DNA of 12,723 bases, taken from positions 1-12,723 of the forward strand of contig CAJUSN010000069.1 of NCBI GenBank assembly GCA_910589095.1, given 5' to 3'. This DNA comes from an uncultured Muribaculaceae bacterium (GTDB taxonomy: Bacteria > Bacteroidota > Bacteroidia > Bacteroidales > Muribaculaceae). The notes beneath the pieces are model-generated. The model had not been told where the DNA came from, made no database searches, and was given only the letters and a program-made list of their open reading frames with translations. Position numbers and translations under genes: made by a program. Shown here piece after piece: positions 6,270 through 12,723 of the stretch; within the stretch, counting starts at the first letter, position 1, and every line of letters begins with the position of its first letter.

Positions 6270-9200
6270 TTATTTAATCACCACCTTTTCGGTTTGATTG
6301 AGTCCCTGGCCTTCCACATGGAGGAAGTAGATGCCGGGGGTGAGTGCGGCACTCATAACGGCGCTGACACTGTCGGAAGTCTTGTTAACCGGCAGCGTTT
6401 TCACGCGCTGGCCGCTGATGTTGACGAGTTCAGCAACAAGGTTGCCCATAACGGGACCGGAGATTGTGAGGCGGATAGTCTCACCTTCCTGACCCACGCT
6501 TACGCTATTGGCTGAAACAGCTTCAATGGCGTCGATAGCCGAGTAGTCTTCCACCTTGAGCTCGTCGTTGACAGAGTCATAAGTCACTGTGTAAACGCCA
6601 CCCTCAACGGTGTCGAATTCTTTCTCCTTACCATCGTAATACACTTTGCAGTGCTCGCCGGCATTGGAAGTGATCACAGCACGGTCAAGTTTGCCACCGG
6701 CATAATACACATCCACTTCGAAGTTACCACGGGTGCGGAGACCGCAGATCTTACCGTCGGTCCATGTCGAGGGAAGGGCGGGAAGCAGATGGATCACCCC
6801 GTTGTGGCTCTGCAGGAAGAGTTCCGAAACGCCGGCCGTACCGCCGAAGTTACCGTCGATCTGGAACGGCGGATGGAGGTCCCACATATTGTCGGCTGTA
6901 CCGTCCTTCAACAGGTTCTGGAACAGGATATAGGCGTGGTCACCATCAAGGAGGCGTGCCCAGTGGTTAAGCTTCCAACCCATCGACCATCCGGTAGCGG
7001 CATCGCCACGCTGCTTGAGAGTTTCCTTGCAGGCAGCCACGAGATCATCATCCTTGAGGGAGTTGATGGTGGTACCGGGATGCAAACCAAACAAATGATT
7101 GGTGTGACGGTGGTCGTCGTTATAGGTATCTATGTCATTGTACCATTCCTGAAGCTGACCGTAGCGGCCTACCTGATAGGGATACATGTTGGCAAGCTTG
7201 TTTTTCCATTCGGTAAGGTCCGAAGTGTTGTCTCCGAGTATCTCGGCAGCCTTGATGGCTTCGTCAAGCACCTCGCGGGTCACAGCGTTGGCATAGGTAG
7301 CGCCAAGGTCGGCAGTACCGTGCTCGGGCGAATATGAGGGTGCTGAAGTATAAGTGCCATTGTAGAGATAGAGAAGATCGCTCACAAAATTGGCGCTTGA
7401 TTTGATGATGGGGTAGCCGATTTCACGCAGCCATTCTTTGTCGCGGGTGTAATCGTAGTACTCCCAAATCTGGGTTGCAAGCCAGGGGCCGGCAGTGGGG
7501 TTGTAGTTCCAGCTCATGTCGGTGGAATTCAGAGGAGCGGTAAAGCCGAAGATATTTGTTGAACATTCGGCGGTCCAACCGCGTGCACCGTAATAAGCAG
7601 TTGCTGTGCGTTCACCAGGTTTCACCAATCCGCGCACATAGTCGATGAACGGAGTGAAACATTCCAGAAGGTTGGTGCAGGTAGCAGGCCAGTAGTTCAT
7701 CTGGAGGTTGATATTGTTGTGGTAGTCAACACGCCAGGGACCTTCGGTGTTGTTGTGCCACATACCCTGAAGATTGGCGGGCATGTTGCCGGCACGCGAA
7801 CTTGAGATGAGCAGATAGCGACCATACTGGAAGTATTGCTGTTCCAGGCCGTGGTCCAGTTTGCCTTGACGGTATTTGGCCAGACGGGTGGGAGTGGGGA
7901 GATTCTCGAATGTTTCCGAAGGATTGATTTCGAGATCCACGCGGTCAAAGAGTTTCGAGTAGTCGGCATAGTGGTTGTCATAAAGCTCATCATAGCTCTT
8001 GGCAGCCGCTTTTTCCACCATGGCATTCACGCTCTCCACAGGGTTAACACCAACAAATGCATTGGCATCGGTGATGTCGGGATCGAAGTTCATGGCATAG
8101 TCGGTGTCGCCGGCAAGGATGAATTCAACATCATTCGAACCGGAAACAGTGATTGTGCGGGCCGAAGCATCGGCCTTCACTGTACCGCCGTCGTTGGTGC
8201 GGGCCTGTACGCGGAGAGCCCAAGCCATGTTATTGTTCGAAAGTTTGCAGTTGTAGAGCAAGCTACCGTCAGTGGGCGATGTCACACTGTTCACAACCTG
8301 AGGAGAAACGAACGAGAAGGTGAGGTTCTGCGGTTCACCCTCGGAAGTATAGCGCCAAACCATCACACTGTCAGGATAAGAGCAGAAATAGCGACGCTGA
8401 TATTTGGTGCCTTCCGACTCGAATTCAACCACTACGATAGAGCGATCCATGTTCATGATGCGCTTGTAGTTGCTAACGGTCGATTCATTGATGCCGGTAG
8501 AAACGTAAGCCTCGCCCATGGTGGTGTAGCTACCGAAACGAGAGCTGGTATAATCGATCTTGCCTTTGTAGTTTGACGAAACCATGCTGGCGGCGGTAGA
8601 AGTGCTGCCGTTGGCCAGATAGTTGCGGATGTTCTGGAGGGTGGTCTCACTCACTGTATTGTTCATATTCCAGTAAGTGGAAGCGCCTGTGGCAGGACCG
8701 CCCTTCCACAAGGTCTTTTCGTTAAGCACCACGCGCTCGCGATTCACCGCTCCGAGCACATTACCACCAAATGAACCGTTACCGATGGGGAATGACTTGC
8801 GTTCCCAAACCTGGTCAGGATTGCTGGAGGCGGTTTCAAAGTTGTTGGTATTCCAGATGGCAACCCCTGCAGTAGAAGAGTTGGGAGTATCGAACCAAAG
8901 AGCGTTACCGAGAGTGTAATCAATGATGTCGGCAATTTCAATACCTTCTGAGGCAGCCATTTCAACATTGATCTTATCACCACCCACAGTGACACTGTTC
9001 ACTTCAGCTTTCAGCGTGGAACCGAACACGGCATCGTCGGCCACATTGGCCACGAGGATGAAGTAGTTGTTGCCGAGTGCAAGCTCCTTGTCAAGTTTGA
9101 GCGACTGTGCGCCAACGGCGGGATTGACAGTGGCCACCACGTTGTCAGTGACGTTGCCTGTGGTTGAATATACCCACTTGAGGTCAGAAACGTTGGCATC

Positions 9201-10802
9201 GCCTGCCCAAGTCATATCGATAGCTGAGATGCTGAGCGGGTTGAGCGTACCGGAAGCGGTAACATTCAATGATGCCACAACCACTTCCTTACGACCGGGA
9301 GCAACCTGACCGGCACGATGTTCGCCGGTTACTTCCTTGACTTTCATTTCAGCTTCGGGGAGCACCTCGATATCGAAATCATAGGAGATACCGTTGCGGA
9401 TCTTACGAGCCAGTGTGGTAAAGAGAGTGGAAGGCCATGCTTCGCCGCTTGATGCGGGCTCGAAGAACACCACGCGCATGCGGTAGGTGCCGGGCGCAAC
9501 GCCTTCGGGCACATTCACCGTGCGGGTCATACCGGTGAGAATAGCGGCATTAGCCATATTCACGTTACCCTTTTCAGAAATCTCGCCTTCATCAATGAAC
9601 GAACCGTTACGGTTCCAGTCAACGAAATAGGCTTCCTGCGTCCAGTCCATCTCAGTGCCCCGGCCATTGATGGTTTGTGTCCACGCGTAATATGTGATTT
9701 CAAACTGTTTGGTGCCGTACTCAATCTTGATGGGATTGGCTGTTTTGTCAATAAGAGCACCCTCCGACACGTAAGTACCTGCACTTGCGGTAAAGTTGGT
9801 GAAAGGAAGGTCGGCCTGGGTGGCGGCATTGAACACCTCGGGGGTTTCAGTTCCGTTGGTTGTCACGCGACCCAGATAGCGGTTCTGCTGACTTGAATTG
9901 TTGGTGAAGGTTCGGCTCATGCCGGGATAAGCGAAGTCGCCGAAGTTAGCCACAAGGCTTTGGTCCTTGCCACCGGTGAGGCGAAGTTTGCTCTGCTCCG
10001 AGTAAACTGCACCGGTAGAAGCATCGGTCCAATTCACAAACATGTAACCCTCTTCGGGAATTGCCTCAACCTCTACGGGGCCGGCCACAGTCACCGACTG
10101 TCCTTCATGGCCAATGATAACGACATGACCCTTTGCGGCATCCGATGAAGAAACTGTCACGGTGCGTTCTGAGAGACTCTCGACAGTAATGATAAGGTCA
10201 ACGATGGAGCCACCGTCCTTCTGGATGGTAGCACCGCAAGGATCAAGTGAGTTCCAGTCCACCTTGAAGCGCATGCGATAGTCACCGCCGGCAAGGTCGT
10301 CAGGAATTGTGAACGAGGGCATAGCTGAAGCCTTTACGCCGCTGCTGCGCGATGTCATGACACCCTGGCTGTTGGGGGCTGACGCTCCATCCGTATCATA
10401 CTCGTTGTAGTAGGAGTATGAAACGAGTTCGCCGCGGCTGGTGCCGTCAGCATTGAGTGTCTGATTGAACTCGCCGTCATTGTCATAATCAATGTAAGCG
10501 TAGCTGTGCATCCACTCGCCAGTCCACTGCAGCGCGGAGAAAGAGATGGTTGCGCCAGGTTGAACACTCAGCTTGACATCAGTCTTGTCAAAATAAGTAG
10601 CCGAGCCGTAAGATCTGCCTTGATTGACAGGCACTACCACGCTCGCCGAGCCATCGGTCAACGTGAACGACGTCAGATAACGGTCGCTCGTTGTTCGCGT
10701 CAGCGCTCCCGACGTGCAATAATCGGCGGCGGCTACTCCTGCTGTGGCAAGGCCACCCAGCAGCAATCCGCCGGCAATCATTTGACATAGTTTGATTTTC
10801 AT
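6270..10802 (-). CDS. Secreted multidomain GH95 alpha-L-fucosidase/alpha-L-galactosidase with T9SS tail
   Basis: GH95 enzymes hydrolyse terminal alpha-L-fucosyl (often alpha-1,2) or alpha-L-galactosyl residues by inversion. This 1510-residue protein is nearly twice the usual GH95 length. Order: signal peptide (1 to about 26); a GEVED-type domain (about 28-208) with the calcium-loop-like DYDNDG (105-110) and GDYRMRFKV; an InlB-repeat-like domain (about 213-287); a second GEVED-type domain (about 295-480) with DWNRNG (395-400) and GTYRMRV; a domain resembling the N-terminal domain of BNR-repeat neuraminidases (about 486-612, LGNNYFILVANV). GH95 follows from LWFDTP (635) through FPIGNGSFGG, LNEKTLW and HNNINLQMNYWPA. 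Putative catalytic residues by family comparison are Asn1030/Asn1032, Glu1160 (SPEH) and Asp1316 (FQIDGN), all present. Residues about 1430-1510 (NISGQRVKTL, LTPGIYFLHV, final KVVIK) form a type A T9SS sorting domain, implying outer-membrane export. It lies 40 bp after the GH27 gene. Fucose versus L-galactose specificity cannot be decided here. Confidence 0.93.
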   Translation of the reverse strand: MKIKLCQMIAGGLLLGGLATAGVAAADYCTSGALTRTTSDRYLTSFTLTDGSASVVVPVNQGRSYGSATYFDKTDVKLSVQPGATISFSALQWTGEWMHSYAYIDYDNDGEFNQTLNADGTSRGELVSYSYYNEYDTDGASAPNSQGVMTSRSSGVKASAMPSFTIPDDLAGGDYRMRFKVDWNSLDPCGATIQKDGGSIVDLIITVESLSERTVTVSSSDAAKGHVVIIGHEGQSVTVAGPVEVEAIPEEGYMFVNWTDASTGAVYSEQSKLRLTGGKDQSLVANFGDFAYPGMSRTFTNNSSQQNRYLGRVTTNGTETPEVFNAATQADLPFTNFTASAGTYVSEGALIDKTANPIKIEYGTKQFEITYYAWTQTINGRGTEMDWTQEAYFVDWNRNGSFIDEGEISEKGNVNMANAAILTGMTRTVNVPEGVAPGTYRMRVVFFEPASSGEAWPSTLFTTLARKIRNGISYDFDIEVLPEAEMKVKEVTGEHRAGQVAPGRKEVVVASLNVTASGTLNPLSISAIDMTWAGDANVSDLKWVYSTTGNVTDNVVATVNPAVGAQSLKLDKELALGNNYFILVANVADDAVFGSTLKAEVNSVTVGGDKINVEMAASEGIEIADIIDYTLGNALWFDTPNSSTAGVAIWNTNNFETASSNPDQVWERKSFPIGNGSFGGNVLGAVNRERVVLNEKTLWKGGPATGASTYWNMNNTVSETTLQNIRNYLANGSTSTAASMVSSNYKGKIDYTSSRFGSYTTMGEAYVSTGINESTVSNYKRIMNMDRSIVVVEFESEGTKYQRRYFCSYPDSVMVWRYTSEGEPQNLTFSFVSPQVVNSVTSPTDGSLLYNCKLSNNNMAWALRVQARTNDGGTVKADASARTITVSGSNDVEFILAGDTDYAMNFDPDITDANAFVGVNPVESVNAMVEKAAAKSYDELYDNHYADYSKLFDRVDLEINPSETFENLPTPTRLAKYRQGKLDHGLEQQYFQYGRYLLISSSRAGNMPANLQGMWHNNTEGPWRVDYHNNINLQMNYWPATCTNLLECFTPFIDYVRGLVKPGERTATAYYGARGWTAECSTNIFGFTAPLNSTDMSWNYNPTAGPWLATQIWEYYDYTRDKEWLREIGYPIIKSSANFVSDLLYLYNGTYTSAPSYSPEHGTADLGATYANAVTREVLDEAIKAAEILGDNTSDLTEWKNKLANMYPYQVGRYGQLQEWYNDIDTYNDDHRHTNHLFGLHPGTTINSLKDDDLVAACKETLKQRGDAATGWSMGWKLNHWARLLDGDHAYILFQNLLKDGTADNMWDLHPPFQIDGNFGGTAGVSELFLQSHNGVIHLLPALPSTWTDGKICGLRTRGNFEVDVYYAGGKLDRAVITSNAGEHCKVYYDGKEKEFDTVEGGVYTVTYDSVNDELKVEDYSAIDAIEAVSANSVSVGQEGETIRLTISGPVMGNLVAELVNISGQRVKTLPVNKTSDSVSAVMSAALTPGIYFLHVEGQGLNQTEKVVIK

Positions 10803-10842
10803 TAATAATGTATTGGTTAAAGTGATTGGTAAGTTTCTAATA

Positions 10843-12354
10843 TCAGCGTTCCGACAATCGGAATACCCGCGTTTCGTGAGGCGCCAGCTCCCCTGCTTCC
10901 ATCCGGTTAATCACATCAGGAAGGGTGCAGCGCTTCATGAGGTCACGCACATGGTATGATTTTCCTGACTCAAGGGCCGGGATCTCAGATATGTCAATTG
11001 TAAAGGGATGAGGCTGGTCGCTCATGTTGAGCACCGCCACCGCCACATCGCCATTTTCAAGATCTTTGGCATACAGCTGGACTCCGTCGGAATTCTCAAA
11101 CAGAAATTCCGCCGCCTGTCCCATACGGTCCTGATTTATTGCAATAAGCTCGGGATTGGTGATGAGTGCCAAATCATCGGGGTTTATAGGATTGCGGAGG
11201 TCAAACGACAGGGTGAGCGGCGAACTCCACATACACCATATGGCAAACTGGGTGGCATACTCCGTCATGGTCATCCCGGGACTCTCGACCAAATCGTTGG
11301 AACTCTTCCCGGTACCATGAATGCCTACGCACATCATGTCGGCATCATTAAAGCGGTTCACTCCGCTGTAGGGCCACAAATCTTTCATTCCGGCGACACT
11401 TTCCACTATTCCTACTCCGCCATCCTTGCCACGCCACCCGTCGCGGGTGTCGCCGGTGGCACGCCAGCAGGTAGCGCCCGTCCTCGTGCCCCATTTCCAG
11501 GGCTGGCGCTCGCCCCACTCGCACATATAGAATAAAATGTCGCGGCCGGTCGCTTTCAGTGCGTCGCCCATAGCTTTATAACGTACAAGGGCCGAGTCAC
11601 GCTCGGCAGGCGCGCCGCAATAGTCATATTTGAGCAGATCAACACCCCAATCGGCATATTGATCCGCATCGATGTTCTCAAAGCCATACGAACCGTAAGC
11701 CTTAGCACAAGTCTCTTCAGCGGCATCGGAATAAATCCCGAATTTCAACCCGCGCGAATGAACATAGTCAGCACAAGCTCCCATACCCTCGGGAAACTTC
11801 GCTGCATCAGGGAGGGGCTTACCGGTAATAAGCTCGCGCACAGGGGCATGCCACAGGTCATCTATTACGAGATATTTGTAACCGGCATCGGCCAGTCCGC
11901 TTTCAACCATAGCATCGGCTACAGTCCTTACAACTTCTGAGGAAATTTCCGATTGGACCACATTCCAACTCAGCCAGCCCATGAAAGGCACCGGCTGTTG
12001 CAAAGCGGAACTGACGGTGAGGCTCACAGGGACTTCCACGGTGTCGGAATCGTGAACAACTACGATTGTATACCCATATTCGCCTTCTTTATCTATGCTA
12101 CCCTCCACGAGGTTTCTGCGGGAATTCCATCTCAAGCCTTCCGGGAGATCTTTCACCGACAACAGTGCTGATGGATCACTCGGCCGCAATTTATGCATGA
12201 ACTTCACCGAAGGTTGAGAAAACATAACCGTGGCACAGTTCAACACATTCTCCGGCACGGCATCGTCTGTCGTGCTCGTTAAGGGTGCGCTTGTGGCCCA
12301 CGAATTGATGGCCAGTGCAAAGCCGACCAATATGCATTTTTCTACAAAGTTCAC
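10843..12354 (-). CDS. Secreted GH27 glycosidase, alpha-galactosidase type
   Basis: GH27 retaining enzymes release terminal alpha-D-galactose, alpha-GalNAc or beta-L-arabinopyranose. The 503-residue product has an N-terminal signal peptide (about 1-23, ending SWATSA). Next is an Ig/cadherin-like domain (about 40-115, with LPEGLRWNSRRNLVEGSI and the GEYGYTIVV strand). The GH27 barrel starts at GWLSWN (126-131) and a C-terminal beta domain covers about 410-503. Landmarks are IDDLW (164-168), LLKYDYC (240-246) with nucleophile Asp244, CEWG (278-281) and FNDADMM (335-341) with acid/base Asp339. Phe335 replaces the Trp of the usual WNDPD motif. The start is GTG at 12354: the only upstream in-frame codons before a TAA are not starts, and the next Met (44) would delete the signal peptide. 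No T9SS tail and no lipobox are seen, suggesting a periplasmic or simply secreted enzyme. It is probably co-transcribed with the GH95 gene 40 bp downstream. Confidence 0.93.
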   Translation of the reverse strand: MNFVEKCILVGFALAINSWATSAPLTSTTDDAVPENVLNCATVMFSQPSVKFMHKLRPSDPSALLSVKDLPEGLRWNSRRNLVEGSIDKEGEYGYTIVVVHDSDTVEVPVSLTVSSALQQPVPFMGWLSWNVVQSEISSEVVRTVADAMVESGLADAGYKYLVIDDLWHAPVRELITGKPLPDAAKFPEGMGACADYVHSRGLKFGIYSDAAEETCAKAYGSYGFENIDADQYADWGVDLLKYDYCGAPAERDSALVRYKAMGDALKATGRDILFYMCEWGERQPWKWGTRTGATCWRATGDTRDGWRGKDGGVGIVESVAGMKDLWPYSGVNRFNDADMMCVGIHGTGKSSNDLVESPGMTMTEYATQFAIWCMWSSPLTLSFDLRNPINPDDLALITNPELIAINQDRMGQAAEFLFENSDGVQLYAKDLENGDVAVAVLNMSDQPHPFTIDISEIPALESGKSYHVRDLMKRCTLPDVINRMEAGELAPHETRVFRLSER

Positions 12355-12398
12355 GGTATGGTGTATCGTTGTTTAAGGTTACCTACAAGGCTATTTCA

Positions 12399-12427
12399 CA
12401 CTATTTTGCAAATGTAGCAATTTAGTG
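12399..12427. promoter_or_regulatory. Palindromic operator candidate over the GH27-GH95 promoter
   Basis: This 29-bp stretch is symmetric about base 12413 at 10 of 14 half-site positions: CACTA (12399-12403) mirrors TAGTG (12423-12427) and TTGC (12406-12409) mirrors GCAA (12417-12420). On the minus strand its centre contains TACATTTG (12416-12409), a match to the Bacteroidota -7 box TAnnTTTG, which would start transcription near 12400, about 45 bases before the GTG of the GH27 gene. No TTTG is found at the expected -33 position, so the promoter may be weak or need an activator. A dimeric regulator bound here would cover the promoter core. No regulator gene is in the window. Confidence 0.4.
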
Positions 12428-12470
12428 AATCTTTCTACCCATACCGAGTAGTTAAATTTTGTTAATACAC

Positions 12471-12722
12471 TTAGAACGGGACCGTATCCTCCAGCGCCAC
12501 TCCATTCATATCTTTCGGAGAAAGAAGCAACTCATCGGGAGCGAGACGCCAATCTATACCGAGTGCGGGATCATCGTAACGTAGGGTGGCCTCCGCCTGC
12601 GGTGCATAGTAATTGTCTACTTTATATTGAAACTGAGCCACATCGCTCAACACCACAAAACCATGTGCCATGCCCCTCGGGATGAAGAGCTGCCGTGCAT
12701 TTTCAGCCGTGAGTTCAACTGA
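12471..12722 (-). CDS. rfbC: dTDP-4-dehydrorhamnose 3,5-epimerase, C-terminal part
   Basis: RfbC/RmlC epimerises dTDP-4-keto-6-deoxyglucose at C3 and C5, the third step in making dTDP-L-rhamnose for cell-surface glycans. The frame is open to the window edge; 83 codons are visible, less than half of a protein of about 180-190 residues. The cupin core segment SVELTAENARQLFIPRGMAH runs straight into GFVVLS, followed by FQYKVDNYYAPQAEATLRYDD and GIDWRL, closely following the family pattern (IPxGfAHGF, YK.dnyYaP, DP..GIdW). The upstream half with the catalytic histidine is outside the window. A Met inside the frame at 12671 is not the start, because family-conserved sequence continues before it. 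The stop is TAA at 12473-12471, 116 bp before the GH27 gene; no functional link to the glycosidases is evident. Confidence 0.95.
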   Translation of the reverse strand, partial: SVELTAENARQLFIPRGMAHGFVVLSDVAQFQYKVDNYYAPQAEATLRYDDPALGIDWRLAPDELLLSPKDMNGVALEDTVPF

Positions 12723-12723
12723 A

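Noticed and set aside
6651..8576. Long plus-strand open frames (228 codons at 6651-7337 and 246 codons at 7836-8576) opposite the GH95 gene
   Set aside because: They lie wholly antisense to a coding sequence with intact GH95 motifs, show no family resemblance and have no own promoter or initiation context; they are shadow frames.
10803..10842. Separate promoter for the GH95 gene
   Set aside because: The 40-bp gap contains no TAnnTTTG on the minus strand and no terminator, so co-transcription with the GH27 gene is the simpler reading.
12435..12451. Small hairpin (CTACCC/GAGTAG) downstream of rfbC as a terminator
   Set aside because: The stem is only 6 bp with a G-T pair, and on the minus strand it is followed by AAAGATT rather than a T-run, so terminator function is not supported.
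1..12723. CRISPR arrays, tRNA or rRNA genes, insertion sequences, toxin-antitoxin or defence genes
   Set aside because: No regularly spaced repeats, RNA gene cores, transposase frames or matching protein motifs were found in either strand.

Overview
The window is from a Bacteroidota chromosome, most likely a gut member of the order Bacteroidales; Muribaculaceae is a guess. Three things support this. The gene order rpsL-rpsG-fusA-rpsJ-rplC-rplD-rplW-rplB has no tuf after fusA. Start codons are mostly preceded by A/T-rich sequence rather than Shine-Dalgarno sites, and promoter-like sites match the Bacteroidota form TTTG...TAnnTTTG. There is also a very large secreted glycosidase with GEVED-type domains and a type IX secretion (T9SS) C-terminal tail. 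Every gene lies on the minus strand, so transcription runs from high to low coordinates.

Region A (12723 to 12471) is the 3' end of rfbC (rmlC), a dTDP-rhamnose pathway epimerase, cut by the window edge. Region B (12470 to about 6200) is a two-gene glycosidase unit. It starts with a 116-bp intergenic region holding a -7-like box inside a 29-bp imperfect palindrome. Next come a secreted GH27 enzyme (alpha-galactosidase type, GTG start) and, 40 bp later, a 1510-residue GH95 enzyme (alpha-L-fucosidase or alpha-L-galactosidase type) with four accessory domains before the catalytic part and a T9SS tail after it. A strong hairpin terminator closes the unit. No SusC/SusD pair, regulator or transposase is visible.

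Region C (about 6110 to 1) is the fused str/S10 ribosomal protein operon. A consensus-like promoter (6077-6108) leads into a leader of about 150 nt that can fold. The genes follow in order: rpsL (S12), rpsG (S7), fusA (EF-G), rpsJ (S10), rplC (L3), rplD (L4), rplW (L23) and rplB (L2, truncated by the window edge). Spacing is tight after fusA (25, 74, -1, 22 and 9 bp). The rpsL-rpsG gap is unusually long (238 bp), with a 24-codon ORF and two mutually exclusive hairpins.

Functionally, region C encodes core translation parts and region B a carbohydrate-degrading pair: GH27 probably periplasmic, GH95 probably surface-attached or released. I see no clear evidence of a wholly new system. The least ordinary items are the GH95 architecture, the palindrome over the GH27 promoter, and the untranslated regions of the ribosomal operon.
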